Assembly (NCBI RefSeq): GCF_023091745.1
Contig: NC_068910.1
Coordinates: forward strand, 93,934,170 to 93,998,169
Reading direction: 5' to 3'
From: Budorcas taxicolor
Lineage: Eukaryota > Chordata > Mammalia > Artiodactyla > Bovidae
DNA: 64,000 nucleotides
Below the pieces are notes generated by a model. The model had not been told where the DNA came from, did not search any database, and saw nothing but the letters and a program-made list of their open reading frames with translations. The position numbers and the translations under genes were made by a program. Positions 33,691 to 45,450 of the stretch are shown here, piece after piece (positions within the stretch are counted from its first letter, which is position 1; each line of letters begins with the position of its first letter).

Positions 33691-36451
33691 CACACTCCGA
33701 GCTCTCTGAGACTTAATTGCTGCTTCTTCCACAATACCATCCTCAAACTCTTCCCACAGAAAAGCTACAAAAAAACAAACATATGACCTCTCTGGACTTC
33801 CAAAATAATGTGTTCATTGTTTTCTAATGGAAGAGAGGTACAACAAAATATAGTACATGGTGGAATATATACATAAGAAAATATCCATTATTTTATTCTT
33901 ATTCTACATACTTATATCTTATTCTACATACTTTTTTATAAGTTTATAAAAGTGGAAAAAGATGAATCAAAGAAATGAAAAAGGATGAATGGTTAACAGA
34001 TAAGAAATCATTTTATGTCACATTTTCACAGTTATGATAGGTATTCAGTTCAACTCCTTACTAAGGCTGGGTACATATATGTTAAGTATCAGGCACCTGT
34101 GTTAGACACTGGAAATACATACACAGTACCTTCCTGGAAAAGTTTTTATAAGATCCAGAGTTTTCATGAGACAAGTAATAAGATGGCATTAAAGATCAAG
34201 ATAAGCTTTTTCTCAAGAAAACATTAAGGTGCTTTCTATATTTGGTCTATAGGTAGTTTTAGAAAATAGCTTCATAAAGAAATAGAATCTGCTAAGAAAA
34301 ATATCTGGAGACCAATAAGTCTTAACTCCTAAATCTGACTCCTAGAAGCTTGCCTCGTTAATGCATATGAGGTATTTGTAGCTCTTGTTTGTAAGTGGAG
34401 AGTTAAGAATTACTCTTTTAAAATCTTAAAAGAAGAAAATAAGAAAAGGTAATGGTCATGAAAATAAATATACTTAAATATAAAGAAGTTGATAACAAAA
34501 GGATATTCAAATGGTCATATATGCTTCCAATGAAGTTAAAATAGCTTTAATTCTTTAATCTAAAGATCGCTTATAACTATTCCAGAGGGAGAGAAAGCTT
34601 CAGTCATCAAAAAATATTTTTCAATAAAATATTTTCAATAAAATATTGCTATATTAATACAGCAAATATAACCACGTATAAAGGTAGACATATTCCAGAA
34701 AAAAGGCTCCAATTTTAATAACTATCATTATAGCTAAATTGAATATACAGGACTGTATATAACATTGCATTACTTATTTGTTACACCACATTCCTCTCTT
34801 AAAAAAAAAGTTCATGAGGATCAATTCCACTTCTTGAACAGACTCCCACTAGACAGAAAAGTGATGTATTGAAATTGAAGTAGTTTTCAATTTAAGTAGA
34901 ATAAATTGAAGACACATCTTGTTTTAAAAAAATCTAAAGCCAAGTAATATAAAGTGGGCTAAAGTCTCAAAGTTTCATTGGTAGAAACACTAATAATCAG
35001 ACAAAAGCTCCCTAGATGATAAAACTATTTTACTTGAAATGAATGGAAAGATCAATGTAACAATTTTCAGTTTCATGTATTAAATAATTGCTTCTTTTTC
35101 TTCAGTACCTGCTTGTGATGTGCCCTGTCATTAATTGTTTATAGTAATTTGTGATACATAATGTCTTTGCTTCAAATTGCCATAAATATACTTAACTTTT
35201 ATAAATAGTTAAAAAACTTTTTTATGTTTGACAGATAAAAATTAAAATATATAAACTATAAAATAAATGTTTAAAATATCTTCTGAAGTACATTAAAAAT
35301 ATTCAGCACAGAAAGTATTAGCACAAGCATGAGAAAGTCTTATAAGTTATGACTACATACAGGTAAGATGAGACTGTGAAACAATACAGGATATCAAGAT
35401 GACATTGTAATTGTGGATTAAAAAAAAATTATATGAAAATTTATTCCAGGAATTTAGGATTCATTGCTCTATCCTAGAAGATATTTAGAGGGCAAAAGGC
35501 CTAAATAGAGTAGCTGTTTTCGATCCAGAGACGAATAAGAAAATCATATCAGTAGTTTGAGATTTTGAGTTTTGAGAAATGATGCTTAGAAACAAGACTA
35601 TACAAACAATAAATACTACAGGAAAGAGACCATCATGACTACATTTCATTTCAATGAACTAAATGCCAACAACATGAAAATACTTCTTAACTCTGACTCT
35701 TTCAATGACAGTCTTACTATTTTTATGTGCCAACCTCTACATTTTGTATAGAACAGTTTTAACATGAAATTCAATTTTAATAATAATTCCTAGTTAGAGG
35801 ACTCACAAAACCAGAGGGATTTTAGTACTAAATCTAAATTAGCATAAGCATTTAACAAACTTCTTAATTTATCAAATTTATCACCAAGAGGGGAATTGTC
35901 AATTATGCATATACCGAATTATATCATTACAGTGCAGCTTTGGGACAGTTAATCATGAACCTTCAGTAATCATGAATAACTAGTGAACATTTGGCAATCT
36001 AAGAGCAATAACGTAAACAAGAAAGGTAATCGCATCAGAACAAGAGAGGTTTCAGGGAAGCTCACAGGCAGTGAACCATGCCATCTCTGATGATTAAACC
36101 AGAAAAGAAAAAAAAAAGTTAAATAGACAGACACATATTAATATTCAATTCTTTTTCTGTGCTGAAGGTCTCATGGCAAAAGGACCTGTCCACTGATTAG
36201 GATATTTTACTTTGTAACGACTGGCATTTTCTTTTTTAACAATGGAATAATGGCAAGTAATTAGGGAACATTATCTCATAATAGGAAAACAGTGAATTCT
36301 GCATAATGTGCCACACAGACAAGGTAGCTGCACTATAGTCAGGGCATAATTTCACTTATGCAATCATCGATAATATAGAGATTATTCAAATATTGTATGC
36401 CAACAAAATGTTCTATCTTAAAGAGGGTCAGGGGGTAGAGATCATTATTAC

Positions 36452-36579
36452 CTCAGCTATTGTTATAGAATCTGGATACAGTGTGTGAACCAAATGATTT
36501 GCCAACATGATGTAAGTCAAAGCATCTTCATCTACTTGTAGTCCAAAATACTCATGGTAATCACCTGAAAAATTCTCAC
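36452..36579 (-). CDS. GBE1: GBE1 internal coding exon (human exon 9), acid/base Glu exon
   Basis: Second GBE1 exon in transcript order, 128 nt. The acceptor ends ttttccag; the exon begins with GT, completing the Gly codon left open by the exon at 40582-40697, and ends exactly on a codon boundary. It encodes ENFSGDYHEYFG, then a helix rich in Leu, and finishes with ITIAE. The last codon GAG is the general acid/base glutamate (human E412), so the active-site residue sits directly at the splice junction. The donor is GAG|GTAATA, weaker than the GTAAGT consensus because positions +5 and +6 are T and A. The upstream intron is 4,002 nt. Skipping this exon would shift the frame, since 128 is not a multiple of three. 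Confidence 0.96.
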
Positions 36580-37450
36580 CTGGAAAACAGAAAACCAATA
36601 TGGATGCATTATGTTAGTGTGCAGGTCTTAACTCTGCACAAATGCCACCCCCTCTCAATTAGTTTGTTTATATCAGTTTTGTTATCAGAGCAAAGCATAA
36701 TGGACCTTGATACCAAATAATGCTATTAGTAACTATATGATCTAACTTAAAAAGTACCGGATAACTAAATTCAAAGTTCAGACAATCCTGCAATTCAACT
36801 TTTGTTTTACAAAAGCAAACAAAATCTCTGTGATTTAAAATTTTAAGCTAATTTGAACTGAAATGTCCAGCACAAAATAAAATACCAGAGATTTATAAAC
36901 TTTAATTTTTAGATAACTTTTTTGGTCATACTGAGATCTTAATATTAGATAGCTCCTATTTGATTCCTCTGAAGGCAAGCAAATAGGAAAACCACCATAA
37001 AATTGAGACAAAATGTTTATATTATTTTAAATATGGCTAGAGTTTATGGAGTATGGATTTCCTATGATGACAAAAACAGTTTAATATCCCTCAACTTCTT
37101 TCTATCACTACTTGCCCCATCTCCTGATTTTGATTGCTTATAGTATATTTCACTTACTGGTATTATACTATTAATTTTCTGTTCTTTCAGCTGTTACTAT
37201 TATTTTTAATTAAGTCTACTTAGTGCTGAATGCTTGCCTTTTTCCCCGCTGATTTCTTATATATGTTCTTTGACTCCTTTTTTTCAGTTTGCTTGATTCT
37301 ATCATTGAAGGATATTTTTACGTGGATTCTTCAATTTCTTTCAAATGTATCCTTCAATGGCAATTCAAATATCCAATTCTCAAGTCACAGTTTCCATCCT
37401 TAAAAATTTTGCAGACAGTGCTGTGGCAATGGAATAGTATGAGCTCAGCC

Positions 37451-37467
37451 TTTTTTTTTTTTTTTTT
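37451..37467. repeat. poly(T) run
   Basis: Seventeen consecutive T in otherwise unassigned intron sequence. Confidence 0.8.
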
Positions 37468-38093
37468 CATTTATGCAGGTAAATTACTTTTTCTTCAAGA
37501 TATTACTGGATGAAGTTTTCTTTTCACAGAATTTTATAAATTAAACACTCTGTGTCTATGTTAATAGTGTCATCTCAGATTTCTTCTGGTATATTATATA
37601 ATTTTTTGCAGTTTCAATTTTTATTTTCATCTTCATCTCAAAGTTGGGAAACATGCTAAATAACTCAATGTTTTTCTTTCCATTTTTTGAGCTCTCTACC
37701 CATAAGAAGCATATACCATATCCATAGATATCAGTTCATTTTCCCAACTCCACAATTCTTTGGAAAACACCTAGCCCTCAGCAGAGGAAGTTCTGAAGAG
37801 GCAGGCATGTAGGTGCTTTAATCTAGGAAAAGATCTTTCTTGAATTTTATCATGATTGCCTTTTTCATCTCCAAAGTCAGCTTCTCTCCAAAGTGGAAGG
37901 TATCATTGAAATCTGTCATGTTTTACAGATTCAACTTGCTCCCTAGAAATATTTCATGGGGAGGGGAGTAGGTAGCACCATAAATAAGAGCAGATAACAG
38001 CAGATTTTGACTGTAGCAGCTTTTCTTGGCAGTTATGTTTTGATTTCTAAAGTCTCTATCATGGACTGATTGTTGTCAGTAAATTGTTGTTAT

Positions 38094-38290
38094 TGATTAG
38101 TCACTAAGTCATGTCTGACTCTTTGTGACCCCATGGACTGGTGCCCGCCAACTCCTCAGTTCATGGGATTTCCCAGGCAAGAGTGGGTTGCCATTTCCTT
38201 CTCCAGGGGATATTCCCAATACATAGATTGAATCCAAGTCTCTTGTTTGGCAGGCTGATTCTTTACCCTGAGCCACCTGGGAAGCCCCCA
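38094..38290 (-). mobile_element. Bov-tA SINE
   Basis: Reverse copy; antisense head ends GAGCCACCTGGGAAGCCCC. A small deletion removes the CTGGA part before GTGGGTTGCCATT. Confidence 0.9.
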
Positions 38291-38644
38291 GGTGAATATA
38301 GATACATATTTTTATTTAAAACATATGTACCTGTTTTTCTGAGAGTTTAGCCAAACAGACAAGACCTACCACACTTCAGAAGGTTGCAAAAAATATTTGA
38401 GTAAATGTTATAAAAGCAATGTATTTCCTACAACAAAGTTATAATGCAGAAGAAATTAAAATGAGATATCTACATAAGCATTATTTTCATACCACCCAAG
38501 AGTCCTTCTGAAAGCAGTTTAGAGTTAAGTAAGATTATAGTTAAATAACTATTTTCATATACTTATGCTATAACTTTCATATACTTACATTATACTAAAT
38601 AACATTTTCATATACATACTTTGAGTCACTTTGTTCTGATATAT

Positions 38645-38699
38645 AGAGGATTTTTAAAAGATTTAATTAAAATTTCGATTTTGAGATAACTGTAGATTG
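38645..38699 (-). mobile_element. Old L1 (L1M-like) 3' UTR, first part
   Basis: GATTTAATTAAAATTTCGATTTTGAGATAACTGTAGATT matches the start of the second L1M piece at 58925-58970 almost base for base. Interrupted by a Bov-tA. Confidence 0.7.
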
Positions 38700-38885
38700 T
38701 GTGTGCTTGTTCAGTGCATTTGACTCTGCAAACACATGGACTGTAGCCCGCCAGGCTCCTCTGTCCGTGGGATGTTCCAGGTAAGAATACTGGAGTGGGT
38801 TGCTATTTTCTCCTCCAGGGGATCTTCCCAAAACAGAGATGGAACTCATATTGGCAGGTTATTCAAGACACCTGGGAAGCCACAG
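38700..38885 (-). mobile_element. Bov-tA SINE inside old L1
   Basis: Reverse copy: GTGCATTTGACTCTGCAAACACATGG ... antisense head ACCTGGGAAGCC. Confidence 0.88.
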
Positions 38886-38907
38886 TTACATGAAATAACA
38901 TACAGTG

Positions 38908-39507
38908 CTCCAAAATCACTGCAGATGGTGATTGCAGCCATGAAATTAAAAGACGCTTACTCCTTGGAAGAAAAGTTATGACCAACCTAGATAGCATATT
39001 CAAAAGCACAGATATTACTTTGCCAACAAAGGTCCGTCTAGTCAAGGCTATGGTTTTTCCAATGGTCATGTATGGATGTGAGAGTTGAACTGTGAAGAAA
39101 GCTGAGCGCTGAGGAATTGATGCTTTTAAACTGTGGTGCTGGAGAAGACTCTTGAGGGTCCCTTGGACTGCAAGGAAATCCAACCAGTCCATCCTAAAGG
39201 AGACCAGTCCTGGGTGTTCATTGGAAGGACTGATGCTGAGGGTGAAACTCCAAAACTTTGGCCACCTCATGTGAAGAGTTGACTCATTGGAGAAAACCCT
39301 GATGCTGGGAGGGATTGTAGGCAGGAGGAGAAGGGGACGACAGAGGATGAGACGGCTGGATGGCATCAGCAACTTGACACACATGAGTTTGAGTGAACTC
39401 CGGGAGTTGGTGATGGACAGGCAGGCCTGGCGTTCTGTGATTCACGTGGTCGCAAAGGGTCGGACACGACTGACCTACTGAACTGAACTGAACTAAACTG
39501 AACTGAT
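38908..39507 (+). mobile_element. BovB LINE 3' fragment inside old L1
   Basis: Forward 600-bp BovB starting GCTCCAAAATCACTGCAGATGG and ending in a long GAACT-repeat tail. Its coding strand has TGA at the ESWTVKK position and further stops. Confidence 0.92.
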
Positions 39508-39960
39508 CCTATGTAGACTTTACTTGTTTTCCCAACATTTGAAATGCCATGGTGTAATAGCATTTTCCATGGGAACATATGAAAAGCCATGGTGTAATAT
39601 CCCAGCCAAGGTACTGGTATTATACAATCAGGATATAAAATTACATCACAGGTAGCTCACCTCATATCCTTTTATAATGAGATCTAACTTCCTCCTGCCT
39701 TTTTACCATGGTCCTTAACCCATGATGACGACTGACTTGCTCTGTTTGTCACTACAAGCATGATACATAAAAGTAATCATATTATATATATGTCCTCTTT
39801 TGAAACAAGGTTTTTTCCCTGTCAGCATAATCCTCTGAAAATTAATCCAAATTTTATATGTATCAATATTGTTACTGTTTATTGCTAAGTAAAATTTCAT
39901 GCTATGGATATACCACATTTTTTAACCATTCATTATTAAAGCATGCCTGGTTTGTTTCCA
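39508..39960 (-). mobile_element. Old L1 (L1M-like) 3' UTR, main part
   Basis: Resumes at ATGTAGACTTTACTTGTTTTCCC (compare GTGTAGACTTCACCAGTTTCCCC at 59006) and continues to TTATTGCTAAGTAAAATTTCATGC, CCATTCATTATTAAAGCATGCCTGG and GTTTCCAGG. Confidence 0.75.
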
Positions 39961-40581
39961 GGTATTAGTTACAAATAAGGTTGCTAAATATTGGGTCATT
40001 AAAAAAACAATAATTTTTCTACATGTTATCTATTGAAGGATTAGGATTCTATGATTCCACTTATTTGTACAACTTTTAAACTGAAGGTCTCTAATCCATA
40101 GTTTTAATTACAAACTAATTTATAATTTAATTTTAACTGAGCACATTTATATTTAAAACGTATACATTTATCTTCAATGTTTAATATGCAAATGAACCCA
40201 TACATTAACAAATGTTCTCATTTATTAATTTGTTATTTATTTTTCATTATAATTGCTGTCATTTTCACAGCCTGAGACTGGTATAATAAATTATATCCTT
40301 AAAAAAAATTTTTTTAAAAGAATGCCACATATTAAGGATAGCATATTAAGCAGAAATATTTCAAAGAAAATACCCTTTATTTACTTATAAAAAGTATTTA
40401 TACCTGACTTCTGCCAAAAAGGAATCAGAAGTGATTAGAGACATAAAAGAACTAATAAAAATCAAGCCAACAATAATGGTCATTGTAGCAATGTAACTGA
40501 ATCCTAAGCCTGGTTGTAATCTTCCAGTAAAAATATAAAATAAAATCATTAGTTACATCTGGAATGTATCAGGTCACCTAC

Positions 40582-40697
40582 CTATTCCATGGTGATGATA
40601 GAGCATTGATGTAACACCGTCAAAACGAAATCCATCAAAGCCATACTCTTCCAACCACCATCTTATGTTTGACAGAAGAAATCTTAAAACTTCCCAG
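40582..40697 (-). CDS. GBE1: GBE1 internal coding exon (human exon 8), catalytic nucleophile exon
   Basis: Coding exon of 1,4-alpha-glucan branching enzyme, the cytosolic GH13 enzyme that cuts alpha-1,4 glucan chains and rejoins them as alpha-1,6 branches in glycogen synthesis. On the minus strand the acceptor ends ttattttag and the donor is GTAGGT. The 116-nt exon starts on the third base of a Ser codon and ends after the first base of a Gly codon. This fits human exon 8 starting at c.993. It encodes WEVLRFLLSNIRWW, then the GH13 region II motif DGFRFDGV with the nucleophile Asp (human D357), then YHHHGIG. The next exon completes the Gly codon in frame. The previous exon (7) is not in the window. 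Identification rests on recalled family sequence. An unbroken frame and matching phases argue against a pseudogene. Confidence 0.96.
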
Positions 40698-42048
40698 CTA
40701 AAATAACAGATAAATACACTTTTAGGCATAATGTATAGAACATTTTCCTTGTTATACATCCTTTGCTAAGAATAATAATTAAAATCAAAATTACTATCTT
40801 AGGAGTCATGATGTTCAAAGAAATACACCATATAAACACCAGAAAACTACTAGCATTTACCTCATTTGTTTGATGAAATTCATTCTAAAAGGAAAACCTG
40901 TTAAATTTCTTTAACTAAAAAATCACTCAATGGCTGAGAAAAACTAAGAAAAAAATGGGCCAGTCTGGTCCAAAGTGCAGGAACACTGTCTTGCTCGTGC
41001 TCCATCCTCAGCAAGCATACAGTGATCACTACATAGTAGTGGTTACCCCCCAAAATCTGTTAATTATTTCTGAATTTTCATCAAGATTTTTCATGTAAAA
41101 TAGCCACAGTTACATATACTCTTCTTTTAGAAAACTTAATTTCATTATCAGTAGAAAACTACTTTCAGCCTTCAGTGTTTGCTTAAAATATCTCCTTATT
41201 CTACAGTTTCAAACAGGTATAGTTTAGAATAAAAATTAAAAGAAAAAAAGACTCCTGAAATCAACCTTATGATCAGTACTACTACACTTACTAGACCTGC
41301 TTTGCGAGGGTAAAAGAAAGAGACCTAATTACTAGAGAATAGATGTTTAATAAAGTAAAAAGTTCTACAAGTTAAAGAGTCTTATACCCATAAAAACAGA
41401 AAGAAAAACAAAGAACAGTTATAACTCAATTAAAAACGCCACATGAAATAAGTCTATTTCGGACAATTGAAAAGAGGGCATCATCAATTAGCATTGTTTT
41501 TTTAGTCATACAGTTATGGTTGAGTTCTCCATCTCATTATAACTATGGTTTTAAGACTTTAATACCTCATTTAGCTTAATGACAAAGCAGTAAGAGTGTA
41601 CACAATTCCTTAACCCACTTGAAATTTATGTATTTTTTTTTAACCTTCCATATATTAAAGAGCAATCTGACCTAAGTGGAGATTAAGTCATCACAATCAA
41701 CTCCAGAATTGTAAATCTAAACTCTGTAGTAAAATCAGTATTGTTGGTAATTAACTGCTTTAGATAAGTTACTTTGAATTTTGAAAACTTACTCAAAGTT
41801 AAAAGAGAAAAAAACAAAACAGATATCCAAATAATCCAAAAGGTATGAAAGGGGGCCAGGAGATTCTAGATTGTTAGGCCAAGCCATGGTGAAGGCAGAA
41901 TAAATATTAATTTAAGGCTTAAAATAAACAATTTCTGTTTAACAAAAAGAAACGAACAGATCAAAACTGCTCTATTTTACATAGAAATGTCTAATATCTA
42001 TATTTTTTACTTTTTAATTAATAACCTTTTTCTTTCAGAGCAGTTTTG

Positions 42049-42234
42049 GGAGTGAAAGTCACTCAGTCATGTCCAACTCTTTGTGACCCCATGGACTATA
42101 CAGCCCATGGAATTCTCCAGGCTAGAATACTGGAGTGGATAGCCTTTCCCTTCTCCAGGAGATCTTCCTAACCCAGGGATTGAACCCAGGTCTTCCACAT
42201 TGCAGATGGATTCTTTACGGGCTGAGCCATAAGG
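42049..42234 (-). mobile_element. Bov-tA SINE with 11-bp target-site duplication
   Basis: Reverse full-length copy. GAGCAGTTTTG at 42038-42048 and 42235-42245. Confidence 0.95.
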
Positions 42235-42599
42235 GAGCAGTTTTGAGTTTACTGCAAAAACTGAAAGGAAGTATACATCTATACTCTTTTTTAACAAGTG
42301 TGCTCCATGAGAATTTCAGGAAAAAAGTCTTGAATAAATGCATACTGACAACTCATCCTTAACAATGTTTTGAAAAGGACAGACTTTCCTAATTTGTCCA
42401 TTTGATTAGTAATGCATATTTTACTTCTGAAATGTAAACTGAAAGCTACTTTTAGCTCAAAATACCTCAGAGTAGGAACAAAATCTGTTTAAATAGGAAA
42501 TCTCTTGGGCTGATTTATGAAGATATGAATATGTAAACCAGAGATGACAAACTGTCCCTGGGACTGATCTGACAGGCACTACTGTTTCGCTTATCTTGC

Positions 42600-42747
42600 A
42601 GAGGATAGGGACCCCTGAACAACAGAGGCTTGAACTGCAGAGGTCTACTTATATTTTTTAATAAATATAGAGTCATCCCTCTATAATCTCAGATTTTGCA
42701 TCCTTGGCTAAAGAGGGACCATTGTATTCATTGTACTATGCCATATG
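42600..42747. mobile_element. Tigger/MER-type DNA transposon relic, left part
   Basis: GACCCCTGAACAACAGAGGCTTGAACTGC and GAGTCATCCCTCTATAATCTC resemble the ends of pogo-like MER elements. Interrupted by BovB at 42748. Confidence 0.55.
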
Positions 42748-43193
42748 CCGTATAGTCAAAACTATGGTTTTTCTAGTAGTCATGTATGGATGTGAGACTT
42801 GAACCATAAAAAGGCTGAGTGCTGAAGAACTGATGCTTTTGAACGGAGCTGATAGAGAAGACTCTTGAGAGTCCGTTGGACTGCAAGGAGGTCAAACCAG
42901 TCAATCGTAAAAAAGATCAATTTTGAATATTCATTGGAAGGACAGTCGCTGAGGTTGAAACTCCAATACTTTGGCCACCTGATGTGAAGAACGATTCATT
43001 GGAAAAGACCCTGATGCTGGGAAAGATTGAGGGCAGGAGGAGAAGGGGATGACAAAGGATGAAACTGTTGGATGGCATCACCAATTCAATGGATATAAGT
43101 CTGAGCAAGCTCCAGAAGATAGTGAAGTACAGGGAAGTCTGGCATGCTGCAGTGCATGGGGTGGGAAAAACTCGGACACGACTGAGCAACTGA
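42748..43193 (+). mobile_element. BovB LINE 3' fragment
   Basis: Forward 446-bp piece from GTCAAAACTATGGTTTTTC to GACTGAGCAACTGAACAATAA; coding strand broken. Confidence 0.9.
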
Positions 43194-43199
43194 ACAATA

Positions 43200-43305
43200 A
43201 CGCCACTTTATATAAGGGACTTGAGCACTGGTGGATCTTGCTATATGGTGGGGCTCCTGGAATCAATCCCTTGAAGGTCCTGAGGGACAACTGTGCTATA
43301 AATTT
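43200..43305. mobile_element. Tigger/MER-type DNA transposon relic, right part
   Basis: CCACTTTATATAAGGGACTTGAGCA and TCCTGGAATCAATCCCTTGAAGG, CTGAGGGACAACTG are typical of the right half of these elements. Confidence 0.55.
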
Positions 43306-43697
43306 TTCAGTTTGAGTATCTAAAGATGACATATGTACTTTTGGGATCCTTTCAGTCATATCACACCACATTCTCATATCAATCTTATTGATTCATTTAC
43401 ATCAATCCAGTTTGGACTGGTGGACATGTTCTATCAACTTCTAACATAAATGTCATGGACAAAATGTTTCCAAGGTAGACACACTGAAATGGGAAATAGT
43501 GTCCTAATATCTACAAAGATAAAAGAAGTAAAAAAGTCAATGATATTACAATTCAAAGTACAAAACAAGATGATGTCAATAATTAAAAAAATTCCTGCCC
43601 AGTATCACATAGTTGATTAAAGGCAGAGTTACCAAATATCCTATTGAATCCTATTACCACAGTATTTAATCTACCCTCTTCCTGTCCAAACGGTATT

Positions 43698-43998
43698 ATG
43701 TTGCTGTTGTTTAGTCGCTAACTCATGCCTCATTCTTTGCAACTCCATGGACTGCAGCATGCCAAGTTTCCCTGTCCTTCACCGTTTCCCAGAGTTTGTT
43801 TAAATTCATGTTGATTGAATTGGTGATGCGATCTAACCATCTCATCCTCTGCTACCCCCTTCTCCTTCTGCCTTCAATCTTTCCTAGCATCAGGGTCTTT
43901 TCCAGTCAGGAATCCATTTCCCTGACCATGGATCAAACTCATGCCCTCTACATTGGGAGCTCAGAGTCTAAGCCACTGAACCACCAGGGAAGTCCTAA
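43698..43998 (-). mobile_element. Chimeric tRNA-BovB SINE
   Basis: Read on the minus strand: a tRNA-like head (ACTTCCCTGGTGGTTCAGTG, TTGATCCATGGTC B-box region) is joined at about 43910 to roughly 210 bp of BovB 3' end (GGAAAAGACCCTGATGCTAG ... GCAAAGAATGAGGCATG). This carries more BovB sequence than Bov-tA does. Confidence 0.75.
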
Positions 43999-44176
43999 AA
44001 GGAGTTATAAAACTGCATTTAACATACTTGGCTGTAACAATGTGAGTAGACAGATTCTTGGTATGAATAAATAGAAACAGAATTTCCTGTGGTAATGAGA
44101 AATGATAATGAAAATGGAACATTTAATTAAAAAGTTCAAATGGGTTTTAAAAATACTAACTTCTATTTCTCTAAAA

Positions 44177-44395
44177 GGGCTTCCCGGATGGCCTAGTGGT
44201 AAAGAATCTGCCTTCCAATGCAGGAGATGCAGGAGACATCGGTTTAGTCCCTGGGTTGGTAACATCTCATGGAGGAGGAAATGGCAACCCACTCCAGTAT
44301 TCTTGCCTGGAAAATCCCAAGGACAGAGGAGCCTGGTGGGCTACTGGTTCATGGGGTCACAAAGAGTCGGACATAACTGAGCACACAGCATAATG
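44177..44395 (+). mobile_element. Bov-tA SINE
   Basis: Forward copy: GGGCTTCCCGGATGGCCTAG head, body ending AAGAGTCGGACATAACTGAGC. Confidence 0.92.
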
Positions 44396-44419
44396 AAACA
44401 TTGCTCTAAAATGTTCTTG

Positions 44420-44646
44420 TTCAGGTGCTAAGCCACGTCTGACTCTTTCATGTCTGACCCAATAGACGCTGTAGCCATCATGCTCCTCTGTCCATGGTAT
44501 TTTCCAGGCAAGAATACTAGAGCAGGTTGCCATTTCCTATTCCAGGGGATCTCCCAGACACTATTCAGGGATTGAATTTGTGTCTCTTGAGTCTCCTGCA
44601 TTGGCAGGTGGGTTCATTACCACTAGTGCCACCTGGGAAGCCCAGG
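44420..44646 (-). mobile_element. Bov-tA SINE
   Basis: Reverse copy 25 bp from the previous one and in opposite orientation, so the two could pair as an inverted repeat. Confidence 0.9.
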
Positions 44647-45176
44647 TAACCAGAACTATATACATGAGTAAATGCACGGACACGATCCAGAAATCAAACT
44701 TGAAAAAGAGCAGGTTATAGAGAGGTAACAGTATCGCTGCAACAATGATGTAGCTTTCTTTTTCATTTTTCTTACACTACGTAAACTTCCAACTTAAGGT
44801 TGACAATGTATTTAACTATTATATAAATATATCTATTCCAAGTCACTGAAGTTAAGTTACAAGAGGACAGCTGGGCTGGGAGTCTTCTAGACAATCTCCA
44901 GATTTCGTGATTCATTGGGAAGACTTATGGGACTTAGCATATAGGCATGTTCATGGCTATGATTTATACATACAGTAGGATAAAAAGCATAATGGGCAAA
45001 GAGAAAGGTTCATGCATGGGGCAAAGTTCAGAGGAGTCTAGATGTAAGCTTCCAAGAGTCCTTGTCTCCTGATGGAATCACACTTAATTCCTCTAACAAC
45101 AAACTGTCACAACACTTGTGGAATGCTGTCTACCAGGGAAGCTCATTAGAAACTCAGTTCTCAACAATTTTAAAGG

Positions 45177-45450
45177 GGGCTAGTGCAATGACACCCCACT
45201 CCAGTACTCTTGCCTGGAAAATCCTATGGATGGAGGAATCTGGTAGGCTGCAGTCCATGGGGTCGCTAAGAGTCAGATAGGACTGAGAGACTTCACTTTC
45301 ACTTTTCCCTTTCATGGACTGGAGAAGCAAATGGCAACCCACTCCAGTGTTCTTGCCTGGAGAATCCCAGGAACAGGGGAGCCTAGTGGGCTGCTGTCTA
45401 TGGGGTCGCAGAGAGTCGGACACGACTGAAGTGACTTAGCAGCAGCAGTG
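45177..45450 (+). mobile_element. BOV-A2 SINE
   Basis: Forward dimer with CACTTTCACTTTTCCCTTTC linker and GTGACTTAGCAGCAGCAG end. Confidence 0.92.

Larger units (their letters stand above)
31845..36451 (-). other. GBE1: GBE1 intron 9
   Basis: Complete intron of 4,607 nt. It is poor in ruminant repeats: one 5'-truncated L1 end (33458-33690), a MIR-like stretch and a GTT microsatellite. From about 33700 to 36450 I recognise nothing; the sequence is AT-rich with short A or T runs. Confidence 0.9.
36580..40581 (-). other. GBE1: GBE1 intron 8
   Basis: Complete intron of 4,002 nt. From 36580 to 38090 it is AT-rich with only a poly(T) run; from 38094 to 39960 it is almost all repeat (Bov-tA, old L1, Bov-tA, BovB). 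The last 600 nt before exon 8 are unassigned. Confidence 0.9.
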
